DNA from: Albidovulum sp.
Lineage (GTDB): Bacteria > Pseudomonadota > Alphaproteobacteria > Rhodobacterales > Rhodobacteraceae
Reading direction: 5' to 3'
Length of the DNA: 64,000 nucleotides
NCBI GenBank assembly: GCA_030837825.1
Contig: JAUQYB010000091.1
Span: 104,346 to 168,345, forward strand
The position numbers were made by a program, and so were the translations under genes. The notes under the pieces are model-generated. The model did no database searches. It saw only the letters and a list, made by a program, of their open reading frames with translations, and was not told where the DNA came from. Of this stretch, positions 47,401 to 54,855 are shown in pieces. Numbering within the stretch: the first letter of the stretch is position 1; the number at the start of each line of letters is the position of its first letter.

Positions 47401-47550
47401 GCCTCGGGCGCGGGCGCGGCGGCACAGAACGCCATCGGCATCGGCGTGATCGGCGGCATGGTCGCCTCCACCTTCCTCGGCCTCTTCATGGTGCCGGCGC
47501 TCTACGTCATGATCATGCGCCTCTTCCGCAGCATGGGCCGGCACGGCTGA
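44446..47550 (+). CDS. RND multidrug efflux permease (AcrB/MexB type)
   Basis: A 1034-residue HAE1-type RND pump with 12 membrane helices and two large periplasmic loops. The proton-relay Asp pair is in GLLVDDAIVVVENVERLM. The N-terminal MGTFFIGRPVFAWVLSLMVM and PQ-YPDIAPTTVSISARYPGA are typical. It expels hydrophobic or amphiphilic compounds using the proton gradient; substrates unknown. ATG 44446 is used, because the earlier ATG at 44432 stops after three codons. Confidence 0.94.
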   Translation: MGTFFIGRPVFAWVLSLMVMLAGAAAFLVLPVQQYPDIAPTTVSISARYPGATASAVQNSVTRVIEESLTGLDGMLYMESGSRLGNASITLTFDGSADPVEAQNEVQSKVSRIESRLPSAVRTAGVRVTRSSSDILLVGSLVDTQGRYTTLQLGDIMAEQVEGQVERTEGVGGLNSFGTGYAMRIWLDPLSLVRYQLTPSDVVAAVQSQNTTVSVGALGSQPTVPGQQFTATITAQSQLSSVEEFEQILLKTEADGGAVRLGDVAQIEIGKERYGSESLYSGQPASGFGVNLETGANAVETSARVRETLDRLTAALPAGLEFRIAYDTSPFVELSIQQVEHTLIEAVALVVLVLVVFLQSLRATLIPLITVPVVLLGTLAVLYAAGYSINTLTMFAMVLAIGLLVDDAIVVVENVERLMADEGLPAREATAKSMRQITQALVGINVVLAAVFLPMAFFPGSTGVIYRQFSITMVSAMALSLLVAVILSPPMSARLLRQSDIHHRFAPARWFNAGLARFTGFYGASVRQSLRAPVLMLPVLALVLGGAWVIWGRMTSSFIPPEDQGVLMTFIRLDEGATAQQTRAVLDEVNAYMLEEEKDAVESTVATLGFGFSGGGQSRATVFVKLRDFALRAGDQRLSSAAVADRANEAFSTFRAGRVVVSQPPAIRGLGNTGGFTFYLVDQAGKGTGGLRTAARQLERRAKANPLVQNVRVDGTEDDSALRLDLDQQKMESFGVALSQVNAMLSVIFAGDEVNDFVLGASLRPVIVQAAAPFRMQPEDIFAWYARNAKGEMVPFSSFMTTRWEPVPPGLQRYEATAAILVSGAPATGVSTGTAMDVMQGLVGQIEGGYGLAWTGISYQEQQSGTQAPLLYAVSVLVVFLTLAALYESWTIPFAVMLAIPVGVLGALLAAWSFGQSNDVYFKVGMLTTIGLAARNAILIVEFAESLRAQGRTIAEAAVEAARIRLRPILMTALAFILGVLPLATASGAGAAAQNAIGIGVIGGMVASTFLGLFMVPALYVMIMRLFRSMGRHG

Positions 47551-47555
47551 GACGC

Positions 47556-47571
47556 GGCCGGCGAACCGGCC
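47556..47571. terminator. Convergent hairpin between pump and ychF genes
   Basis: GGCCGG-CGAA-CCGGCC forms a perfect 6-bp stem with a four-base loop, exactly in the 21-bp gap between convergent genes. No T-run follows on either side, so a terminator function is likely but not proven. Confidence 0.5.
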
Positions 47572-48669
47572 TCAGGCGTTGAAGAGGAAGTGCAGCACGT
47601 CGCCGTCCTTGACCTCGTAGGTCTTGCCCTCGACCCGGAACCTGCCGGCATCGCGGGCGCCGGCCTCGCCGTTGCAGGCGATGTAGTCGTCATAGGCGAT
47701 GGTTTCGGCACGGATGAAGCCGCGCTCGAAATCGCCGTGGATGACGCCTGCCGCCTGCGGCGCGAGCGTGCCGCCGGTGATGGTCCAGGCGCGGGCCTCC
47801 TTCGGGCCGACGGTGAAATAGGTCAGAAGGCCGAGAAGCCCGTAGGCCGCGCGGATCAGCCGGTCGAGCCCGGCCTCGTGCAGCCCCATCTCCTCGAGGA
47901 ACATCGCCGCGTCCCAGGCGGGCATCTGCGCCAGTTCCTCCTCGATCTTCGCCGAGATCACCACCGAGGCCGCACCCTGCGCCGCCGCCATCTCCGCCAC
48001 CTTCGCCGACAGCGCGTTGCCGGTGGCGGCCGAGGCCTCCTCGACGTTGCAGACGTAGAGCACGGGCTTGGCGGTCAGAAGCTGGAGCATCGCCCAGGGC
48101 CTGGCGTCATCCTCGGCCACCGTCACCGTGCGGGCCGGCCGGCCGGCCTCGAGCGCGGAAAGCGCGGTCCGCATCAGCCGTTCCTGCGCCGCCGCCTCCT
48201 TGTCGCCGCCCTTGATCTTGCGGGCGATCCCGGCCAGCCGCCGCTCGATCGACTCCATGTCGGCGATCATCAGCTCTGTCTCGATCGTCTCGGCGTCGGC
48301 GATCGGGTCGATGCGGCCCTCGACATGGGTGACGTCGCCATCCTCGAAGCATCTGAGCACATGGGCGATCGCGTCGACCTCGCGGATGTTGGCAAGGAAC
48401 TGGTTGCCAAGCCCCTCGCCCTTGCTGGCGCCGCGCACCAGCCCGGCGATGTCGACGAAGGTGATCCGCGTCGGGATGATCTGCTTCGACCCGGCGATGG
48501 CGGCCAGCCTTTCGAGCCGCGCATCGGGCACCGCCACCTCGCCCACATTGGGCTCGATGGTGCAGAAGGGGAAGTTGGCGGCCTGCGCCGCAGCGGTGCG
48601 GGTCAGCGCGTTGAAGAGCGTCGACTTGCCCACGTTCGGCAGCCCGACGATGCCCATCTTGAAGCCCAT
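47572..48669 (-). CDS. ychF: Redox-regulated ATPase YchF (Obg-like)
   Basis: A 365-residue Obg-family ATPase. P-loop GLPNVGKST (9-17), switch FVDIAGLVRGASKGEGLGN and a C-terminal TGS domain are clear; the usual NKxD specificity motif is altered (YVCNVEE), as is typical for YchF, which prefers ATP. It associates with ribosomes and oxidative-stress response. ATG 48669 is the only good start; the frame upstream is a shadow. Confidence 0.95.
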   Translation of the reverse strand: MGFKMGIVGLPNVGKSTLFNALTRTAAAQAANFPFCTIEPNVGEVAVPDARLERLAAIAGSKQIIPTRITFVDIAGLVRGASKGEGLGNQFLANIREVDAIAHVLRCFEDGDVTHVEGRIDPIADAETIETELMIADMESIERRLAGIARKIKGGDKEAAAQERLMRTALSALEAGRPARTVTVAEDDARPWAMLQLLTAKPVLYVCNVEEASAATGNALSAKVAEMAAAQGAASVVISAKIEEELAQMPAWDAAMFLEEMGLHEAGLDRLIRAAYGLLGLLTYFTVGPKEARAWTITGGTLAPQAAGVIHGDFERGFIRAETIAYDDYIACNGEAGARDAGRFRVEGKTYEVKDGDVLHFLFNA

Positions 48670-48732
48670 TCTCTTGCCCTCCGCCAGATCGGGCGCATCT
48701 ATGGGGTTCGGGGGGCGGGGGTCAAGGGGGCC

Positions 48733-48743
48733 GGGGGGGGGGG
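48733..48743. repeat. G11 homopolymer in the gap between ychF and the PagL-like gene
   Basis: Eleven consecutive G residues in a 170-bp gap that is otherwise GC-rich. It could vary by slippage or be a sequencing-length error. It does not lie inside a coding frame. Confidence 0.6.
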
Positions 48744-48839
48744 CCGCCGCGCCGGCCCCTCCGCCGCGCGGCCGGGAACCTTCCGGGCCCGCCGGAATTG
48801 GCAGCATGTCACCGTGATCACGCCGCCCCGGAGTCCCGA

Positions 48840-49328
48840 ATGCCGTCACGCCTCGCGCCACTTGCCCTGCTTGTCTGCCTCGCCTCCCCCGCCGCCGCGC
48901 GCGACATCGTGCTGTCGCTCGGCTACGGGGAGTTCTCGGCCGAGGGCGACAGGGAGGTGCGGATGCTGGGGATCGAGGCCCATACCGACCGGCGCGGCAA
49001 TTTCCTCGGCGCCCGCTGGGGGCTGGGCGTCGCCGGCGCATTCGACGATGCCGGCGCGGTCTGGATCGGGCTCGGGCCCGCGGCGGAATGGGATCTCGGC
49101 CGCGGCTGGTTCGTCGAGGCGAGCGTGATGCCCGGCTACTACAACGGCGGCTCGGGCGGCATCGACCTCGGCAGCGAGCTGGAAATCCGCAGCCTGCTCG
49201 GGGTCGGCCGGCAGATCGGCGCACATTCGGCGCTGTCGCTGGCGCTGTCGCACAAGTCCAACGCCAACATCGGCGACATCAATCCCGGCATGAACAGCCT
49301 TTCGCTGCGCCTGCACTGGCGGTTCTGA
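48840..49328 (+). CDS. PagL-like acyloxyacyl hydrolase (outer-membrane beta-barrel)
   Basis: A 162-residue protein with a Sec signal peptide ([16 protein letters not shown]) and alternating beta-barrel strands. The motif [19 protein letters not shown] resembles the PagL active site His-x-Ser-Asn, which removes the 3-position acyl chain of lipid A; the Glu expected about 12 residues after the Ser appears as Asn. The C-terminal LRLHWRF is a typical outer-membrane insertion signal. ATG 48840 chosen. Confidence 0.75.
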   Translation: MPSRLAPLALLVCLASPAAARDIVLSLGYGEFSAEGDREVRMLGIEAHTDRRGNFLGARWGLGVAGAFDDAGAVWIGLGPAAEWDLGRGWFVEASVMPGYYNGGSGGIDLGSELEIRSLLGVGRQIGAHSALSLALSHKSNANIGDINPGMNSLSLRLHWRF

Positions 49329-49392
49329 GGCGGCCGGATTGATCTTCCCCGGCATCCGTGCCATGCACCGGCGAAACCGGCCGGGTAGGGAC

Positions 49393-50184
49393 ATGACACG
49401 CATCGACCGAAAATTCGCAGCCCTCCGCGAACAGGGCCGCAAGGCCTTCGTCGCCTATATCATGGCCGGCGATCCGGACGTGGAAACCTCGCTGGCGCTG
49501 ATGAAGGGCCTGCCGGCGGCCGGCGTCGACGTGATCGAACTCGGCATTCCCTTCACCGACCCGATGGCCGACGGGCCGACGATCCAGCTCGCCGGGCAGC
49601 GCGCGCTGGAAGGCGGCCAGACGCTCCAGAAGACGCTCGACATGGTGGCTGCGTTCCGCCAGGGCGACAGCGAGACGCCGGTGGTGCTGATGGGCTACTA
49701 CAACCCGATCTACTCGCGCGGCGTGGACCGCTTCCTGGCCGATGCGAAGGCCGCGGGCGTCGACGGGCTGATCGTGGTGGACCTGCCGCCGGAGGAGGAC
49801 GAGGAGCTTTGCATCCCGGCCAATCGCGCGGGGCTGAACTTCATCCGGCTGGCGACGCCGACGACGGACGCGAGGCGCCTGCCGAAGGTGCTGCAGAACA
49901 CCAGCGGTTTTCTCTACTACGTCTCGATCACCGGGATCACCGGCGCGGCGGCGGCGCAAGCCGCCGATGTCGCGCCCGAGGTCGCGCGGATCAAGGCCGC
50001 GACCGACCTGCCGGTGATCGTCGGCTTCGGCATCCGCTCGCCCGAGACGGCGAAGGCGATCGCCGGCGTGGCCGATGGCGCGGTCGTCGGCACGGCGATC
50101 GTCAAGCTGGTGGAGGAAAGGCGCCCCGTCGCGGAAATCCTTGCCTTTGTGAAGGGCCTCGCCGCCGGCGCCCACGCCGCCTGA
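49393..50184 (+). CDS. trpA: Tryptophan synthase alpha chain
   Basis: A 263-residue TIM-barrel enzyme that cleaves indole-3-glycerol phosphate to indole and glyceraldehyde 3-phosphate. Catalytic E49 ([15 protein letters not shown]) and D60 are at the Salmonella positions. [14 protein letters not shown] and [13 protein letters not shown] are conserved. It stands alone, without trpB or trpF beside it, as in many Rhodobacterales. ATG 49393 is preceded by TAGGGAC. Confidence 0.95.
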   Translation: MTRIDRKFAALREQGRKAFVAYIMAGDPDVETSLALMKGLPAAGVDVIELGIPFTDPMADGPTIQLAGQRALEGGQTLQKTLDMVAAFRQGDSETPVVLMGYYNPIYSRGVDRFLADAKAAGVDGLIVVDLPPEEDEELCIPANRAGLNFIRLATPTTDARRLPKVLQNTSGFLYYVSITGITGAAAAQAADVAPEVARIKAATDLPVIVGFGIRSPETAKAIAGVADGAVVGTAIVKLVEERRPVAEILAFVKGLAAGAHAA

Positions 50185-50187
50185 CGG

Positions 50188-51087
50188 TCAGACGATGCGG
50201 TAGCCGCCGGCGCGCAATCGCCGGGCAATCTCGGCGATATGGGCGGGTCCGGTCTCGCAGCAGCCGCCGACGATCGTGGCGCCCGCCGCCACCCAGTCCA
50301 TGACGAAATCCGCGTAGCGCGCCGGCGTCATCTCCGGCCGGGCCTCGAGCGCGTCCACGGTGGGGCTGTCCTTGAGGAATTCCTTGGTGATCCGGGTGAA
50401 GCCGTTGGCATAGGCGCCGAACGGCAGGCCGAAGCCCGCGAAGAGGTCAAGCGCCGCCGCCATCGCCTCGGGCGCGGAACAGTTGGCGAGCACCGCCTCC
50501 GCCCCGCCCGACACCGCCAGGGCACGAAGGTCGGCCACCCTTTCGCCCGAGCGCAGGCGCGACCCGTCCTCGTCGTCGACGGTGACCGAGAGCCAGACCG
50601 GCCTGCCGCCGGCCGCGGCGCCTTCCAGCACGGCGCGGGCATGGGCGAGCGAGGCGACAGTCTCGCACAGGAGGAAATCGACGCCGGGGGCGAGAAGGCG
50701 GGCGATCTCGGCGTATTTCGCCACCGCTTCGTCATGCGGCGGATGGGTCTCCGGCCGGTAGGAGGCGACAAGCGGGCCGATGGAGCCGGCAATCCGGCCG
50801 GCGCCGTGGGCATCGCGGGCCGCCCGCGCCTCGGCCAGCGCCTGGGCGTGGAGCGCGACGAAGCGGTCGTCGATCCCGGCCTTCGCCAGCCGGTCGTGGT
50901 GGATCGCATAGGTGTTCGTCGTCGCCACCGTCGCCCCGGCGGCGAAATAACCGGCGTGGACGGCGCCGACGAGGCCGGGATGGTCGATCATCACCTGCGT
51001 CGCCCAGAGTGGCGTCGGCGCGTCGCCCGAGCGCGCGATCAGCTCCTGCCCCATGCCGCCGTCGAGCAGCGTGATGTCCTTGGTCAT
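50188..51087 (-). CDS. Homocysteine S-methyltransferase family protein
   Basis: A 299-residue zinc-dependent methyltransferase domain (MmuM/BHMT type). DGGMGQEL near the N-terminus, ANCSAPEAM (first zinc Cys) and GGCCETGPAHI (paired Cys) complete the zinc site. It uses S-methylmethionine or betaine-type donors to methylate homocysteine; the donor is not evident. Converges with trpA with a 3-bp gap. Confidence 0.9.
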   Translation of the reverse strand: MTKDITLLDGGMGQELIARSGDAPTPLWATQVMIDHPGLVGAVHAGYFAAGATVATTNTYAIHHDRLAKAGIDDRFVALHAQALAEARAARDAHGAGRIAGSIGPLVASYRPETHPPHDEAVAKYAEIARLLAPGVDFLLCETVASLAHARAVLEGAAAGGRPVWLSVTVDDEDGSRLRSGERVADLRALAVSGGAEAVLANCSAPEAMAAALDLFAGFGLPFGAYANGFTRITKEFLKDSPTVDALEARPEMTPARYADFVMDWVAAGATIVGGCCETGPAHIAEIARRLRAGGYRIV

Positions 51088-51151
51088 GCGCGTCCCCTCG
51101 CTTCACCGGCCGACCGTGGCCGCGTCCGCGCCGAAACACAAGCGCGGACGG

Positions 51152-51934
51152 CTACCAGCGCCCCGATTGCGGCAGGCCGTCGTCGAGGCTGTAATAGTCG
51201 CCCTTCGAGGCCACGAAGATATGCTCGGCCAGCCGCCCGCCAATGGGCCCGGCGACCGCGCCCGCCTCGACCGAGAACTCGCCCGCTGCCGAGCGGAACC
51301 AGAGCGACGACCCGCAGCGGGTGCAGAAGCCGCGCCGCCCGTCGGCCGGGGTTTCGTATTCGCCGAGCGTGTCGCGGCGGAGCCAGTGGAGCGCGCCTTC
51401 GTCGGCGTCGAAGGAGGCAGCGTAGTGGCCCGAGAGCCGGCGGCACTGGCGGCAGTGGCAGGCGGTGACCGGCCCCGCCGGCCCCGGCAGGCGGAAGGCC
51501 ACGCCGCCGCAGAGGCAGGCGCAGTCGAGCGCGCGGGGGCCATCGCGCGCCGGCGGGGGCGGCGGCCCTTCGGGGCGGTAGTAGTCGCCGGCGTCCCCGG
51601 TGTGGATATGCCGGACGAGGCGGAGCCCGTCCGTCGCGTCGAGCGCGCCGGCGGCGATGGCGATGCGGTCCTCGTGGGCGGGCTGCCAGAAGAGGCTCGA
51701 CCCGCAGCGGGTGCAGAAGCCGCGCCGCGCGGCGGCGGAACTCGCGAACCAGCGGAGCGTGGCCTCTGCGGTCAGGCGGAAGCGGTCGAGCGGCACCGAG
51801 GTCGCCGCCCAGACATGGCCGCTCCACCGCCGGCACTGGCCGCAGTGGCAGGCCACGATCTCCCGCAGCGGCGGATCGGCTTGAAACCGCACGCCGCCGC
51901 AGAGGCAGCCACCGGTATGCGGGTGCGGGGCCAT
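51152..51934 (-). CDS. Tandem GFA-domain protein
   Basis: A 260-residue protein with two consecutive glutathione-dependent formaldehyde-activating (GFA/CENP-V) domains. Each half has CLCGGV, CHC-QCRR-SGH and GFCTRCGSSL, so eight or more zinc-binding cysteines are duplicated. Single-domain GFA proteins are the norm. ATG 51934 overlaps the fRMsr stop. The reaction is unconfirmed for this family. Confidence 0.88.
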   Translation of the reverse strand: MAPHPHTGGCLCGGVRFQADPPLREIVACHCGQCRRWSGHVWAATSVPLDRFRLTAEATLRWFASSAAARRGFCTRCGSSLFWQPAHEDRIAIAAGALDATDGLRLVRHIHTGDAGDYYRPEGPPPPPARDGPRALDCACLCGGVAFRLPGPAGPVTACHCRQCRRLSGHYAASFDADEGALHWLRRDTLGEYETPADGRRGFCTRCGSSLWFRSAAGEFSVEAGAVAGPIGGRLAEHIFVASKGDYYSLDDGLPQSGRW

Positions 51935-52389
51935 CAGAGGTGCCCGAAGGTCGCGGCGAGGATCGCGGCAAGGTCGCGCGCGTCGGTCGCTGTGAAGGCG
52001 TCGGGCCGGTCGCTGTCGATGTCGAGAACGCCGATCAGCCGCCCGCCGCGCCCGAAGACCGGCAGCACGATCTCGGACCGGGTGCTCGACGAACAGGCGA
52101 TATGGCCGGGGAAGGCCTCGACATCGGGGACGATCTGCACCTCGCCGGTGCGGGCCGCCGCGCCGCAGACGCCGCGGCCGAAGGGGATGACGAGGCAGCC
52201 GTGGCCACCCTGATAGGGGCCGATCTTCAGCACGCCGGGCTCGGTCACCCGGTAGAAGCCGGTCCAGTCGAAGCGGTCGTCGGCATGGTGCAGCTCGCAC
52301 GCAACAGTCGCCATCAGCGCGACCTCGTCGGTCTCGCCCTCGGTGAGGCTGGCGATGGTGGCGGCAAGGGCGGCGTAGTCGGCCTGCAT
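51934..52389 (-). CDS. Free methionine-(R)-sulfoxide reductase (GAF domain)
   Basis: A 151-residue GAF-fold fRMsr that reduces free Met-R-sulfoxide with thioredoxin. Cys65, Cys75 and Cys99 have the spacing of the E. coli enzyme's C84, C94 and C118, and GPYQGGHGCLVIPFGRGVCG and FPGHIAC are conserved. It is cotranscribed with the GFA protein. Confidence 0.93.
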   Translation of the reverse strand: MQADYAALAATIASLTEGETDEVALMATVACELHHADDRFDWTGFYRVTEPGVLKIGPYQGGHGCLVIPFGRGVCGAAARTGEVQIVPDVEAFPGHIACSSSTRSEIVLPVFGRGGRLIGVLDIDSDRPDAFTATDARDLAAILAATFGHL

Positions 52390-52462
52390 GGCGGCTCCTT
52401 CCGGCTGGGGCCGGGGGCTGTCTGCCCCCGGACCCCCGAGGATACTTGGGAACGGGTGAGGC

Positions 52463-53641
52463 TCAGACCCGTTCGATGGCGATGGCGGTGCCCTCGCCGC
52501 CGCCGATGCAGATGGCGGCGACGCCGCGCTTGAGCCCGCGCCGCTCCAGCGCGTTGAGGAGGGTGACCATGATCCGCGCCCCCGAGGCGCCGATCGGATG
52601 GCCGAGCGCGCAGGCGCCGCCGTTGACGTTCATCCGCCCGTGGCTCACGCCGGTCTCGCGCATGAAGGCCATCGGCACCACGGCGAAGGCCTCGTTCACC
52701 TCCCAGAGATCGACATCCTCGGCGCGCCAGCCGAGCCGGGCGAGAAGCTTCCCCGCCGCCGGAACCGGCGCGGTGGGGAAGTCCGCCGGCGCCTGGGCGT
52801 GGCTGGCATGGCCGAGGATGCGGGCGCGGATCTTGAGCCCCGCCGCGTCGGCCGCCCCGCGCGAGGCGAGCACCAGAGCGGCCGCTCCGTCGGAGATGGA
52901 GGAGGAATTGGCCGCCGTCACCGTGCCGTCCTTGCGGAAGGCCGGCTTCAGCGCCGGAATCTTCTCGGGCCGCGCGAGGCCGGGCTGCTCGTCGGCGGTG
53001 ACCCTGGTCTCGCCGCCGCGCCCGGCCACAACCACCGGCGCGATCTCGGCCGCGAAGGCGCCCGATGCCTGCGCCTCGAGCGCGCGGCTGAGAGAGGCCA
53101 GCGCATAGGCGTCCTGGTCGGCGCGGCTGAACTGGTAGGCCGCCGCGCAATCCTCCGCGAAGGTGCCCATCAGGCGGCCCCTGTCGTACGCATCCTCGAG
53201 CCCGTCGAGGAACATGTGGTCGACGACCTGGGCATGGCCGAGCCGGGCGCCGCCGCGCATCTTCGGCAGCAGGTAGGGCGCGTTGGTCATGCTCTCCATG
53301 CCCCCCGCGACGACGATGCCGCCGGTTCCGAGCGCGATCTGGTCGAAGGCCAGCATCGCCGCCTTCATGCCAGAGCCGCACATCTTGTTCAGCGTCGTCG
53401 CGGGCACCGACTGGGGAAGGCCCGCCCGGAAGCCGGCCTGCCGGGCCGGCGCCTGGCCCTGCCCCGCCGGCAGGACGCAGCCCATCAGCAGCTCCTCGAC
53501 CTGGCCGGGCGCGGCACCGGCGTCGGCCAGCGCCGCGGCGATCGCCGCGCCCCCGAGCGTCGACGCGTCGACGCTTGCGAAGGCCCCCTGAAAACCCCCC
53601 ATCGCCGTCCGCGCGGCCCCTGCGATCACCACCTCTTCCAT
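52463..53641 (-). CDS. Acetyl-CoA acetyltransferase (thiolase)
   Basis: A 392-residue thiolase: C88 in LNKMCGSG, NEAFAV, GHPIGASGARI and the C-terminal CIGGGEG. It interconverts acetoacetyl-CoA and acetyl-CoA or cleaves longer ketoacyl-CoA. ATG 53641 is chosen over 53680. No beta-oxidation or PHB genes are beside it. The following 95 bp to the STAS gene should carry both promoters. Confidence 0.93.
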   Translation of the reverse strand: MEEVVIAGAARTAMGGFQGAFASVDASTLGGAAIAAALADAGAAPGQVEELLMGCVLPAGQGQAPARQAGFRAGLPQSVPATTLNKMCGSGMKAAMLAFDQIALGTGGIVVAGGMESMTNAPYLLPKMRGGARLGHAQVVDHMFLDGLEDAYDRGRLMGTFAEDCAAAYQFSRADQDAYALASLSRALEAQASGAFAAEIAPVVVAGRGGETRVTADEQPGLARPEKIPALKPAFRKDGTVTAANSSSISDGAAALVLASRGAADAAGLKIRARILGHASHAQAPADFPTAPVPAAGKLLARLGWRAEDVDLWEVNEAFAVVPMAFMRETGVSHGRMNVNGGACALGHPIGASGARIMVTLLNALERRGLKRGVAAICIGGGEGTAIAIERV

Positions 53642-53736
53642 CTCGCGTCTCCCCTCGGGACCCATGTCCTGCAAAGGCATACCGAATAGTAACGAATATC
53701 GTCCAGCCTTGCGGCGATGTGAACCGGGGCGGACCG

Positions 53737-54081
53737 ATGAACCTGATGACCGAAGCTGGGCCGGACGCGCTCGTCGTGCGTGTCCATGAAGAGCGGATCG
53801 ATGCCGCGGTGGCGATCCAGTTCAAGGACCGGATGCGCGAACTGACGGCCGGCGCCGAAGGGCCGGTGATTCTCGACCTTTCGCGCGTGAGCTTCGTCGA
53901 CAGCTCCGGCCTCGGTGCCATCGTGGCGGCGATGAAGGTCCTCTCGCCCCTGCGCCGGCTCGACCTTGCCGCGCTGACCCCGAATGTCGCCCGGGTGTTC
54001 CGGCTGACCCGGATGGACGAGGTCTTCCGCATCCTGCCCGAGGCGCCGCAGGCCGCAGGACACATTCGCGCCGCCGAGTGA
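53737..54081 (+). CDS. STAS-domain anti-sigma factor antagonist
   Basis: A 114-residue SpoIIAA/RsbV-type STAS protein. The phosphoacceptor Ser is in FVDSSGLGAIVAA. Its unphosphorylated form would bind the adjacent kinase and release a partner, perhaps a sigma factor. Another in-frame ATG lies at 53746. The next gene overlaps its stop. Confidence 0.9.
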   Translation: MNLMTEAGPDALVVRVHEERIDAAVAIQFKDRMRELTAGAEGPVILDLSRVSFVDSSGLGAIVAAMKVLSPLRRLDLAALTPNVARVFRLTRMDEVFRILPEAPQAAGHIRAAE

Positions 54082-54563
54082 GCCGGGGGATGACGGTGAA
54101 GCCAGACCAGGAGGGGACGGGCGGGGCAGCACGCGGCGATGATCGCTTCGCACGGCGCTTCCGGGCGGAACCCTACGCCGTGCGCGAGGCGCTCCGCGCC
54201 GCCGTCGCCCGCTTCGCCCGCCGGATCTCGCCCGAGGATGCCGGTGCGCTGGAGCTGACGCTGGCGGAAGTGCTGAACAATGTGGTGGAACATGCCTATG
54301 GCGGCCGCCCCGACGGCCAGGTTGACCTGGACCTTTCGCATGCCGGCGGCGCACTCTGCTGCCGGATCGAGGATTGCGGCCGGCCGATGCCGTATCTCGC
54401 CATTCCCGAGGGCACCCTGCCCCCGACCGGGGGCGCCGTGGCGACGCTCGCGGAGGGCGGCTGGGGCTGGTCGCTGGTGCGCGGCCTGACGGAGAATCTT
54501 TCCTATGAACGCGATGGCGATCGCAACCGGCTGACCTTCCGCATCCCGCTCGATGCCGTCTGA
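54078..54563 (+). CDS. RsbW-like anti-sigma factor serine kinase
   Basis: A 161-residue GHKL-type ATPase domain. The N box (ELTLAEVLNNVVEHAYGG), G1 (IEDCGRPM) and the G2-like GGWGWSLVRGL are present. It probably phosphorylates the STAS protein encoded upstream. The start could be GTG 54078 (coupled to the stop upstream) or ATG 54090. No sigma factor is nearby. Confidence 0.88.
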   Translation: MSRGMTVKPDQEGTGGAARGDDRFARRFRAEPYAVREALRAAVARFARRISPEDAGALELTLAEVLNNVVEHAYGGRPDGQVDLDLSHAGGALCCRIEDCGRPMPYLAIPEGTLPPTGGAVATLAEGGWGWSLVRGLTENLSYERDGDRNRLTFRIPLDAV

Positions 54564-54598
54564 AATCGGCGCGGGCGGCCACCCGATCCGCCGCGCGG

Positions 54599-54622
54599 TC
54601 TGACGTGCGATCTGACGTGCGA
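54599..54622. repeat. 12-bp tandem repeat downstream of the anti-sigma kinase
   Basis: TCTGACGTGCGA occurs twice in succession in the 292-bp gap between the kinase and gamma-glutamyltransferase genes. The rest of the gap has no hairpin or gene I would claim. The GGT promoter must be in it. Confidence 0.6.
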
Positions 54623-54855
54623 TTTGCCCCAAAGTTGCCGCAAAGGCTTCAAAAACAAGTCCCAATGGCCCGGCAGTCTGATCCTGTAGCTGCTTAAGGC
54701 TTCCCTCGGCGCCGCGTTCAACAGCCCCCACCCATTGCGCGGCGCCGAGGTCTTTCCACTTCCCCCCAGATCGCATCGAGCACGCCGCAGCACGCGTTTT
54801 GCGGTTTCCCTTCCCTGTGAAGCCGGGCTAGCCTCGGCCCGAGAGGGAGGCAGCC

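Noticed and set aside
48733..48743. G11 run as a phase-variable switch
   Set aside because: It is not inside a coding frame or a recognisable promoter, and could simply be a homopolymer length error; kept only as a repeat.
52314..54776. An 820-codon minus-strand frame spanning the thiolase and the STAS/anti-sigma pair
   Set aside because: It mixes out-of-frame translation of the thiolase with antisense of two good plus-strand genes; no motif runs through it.
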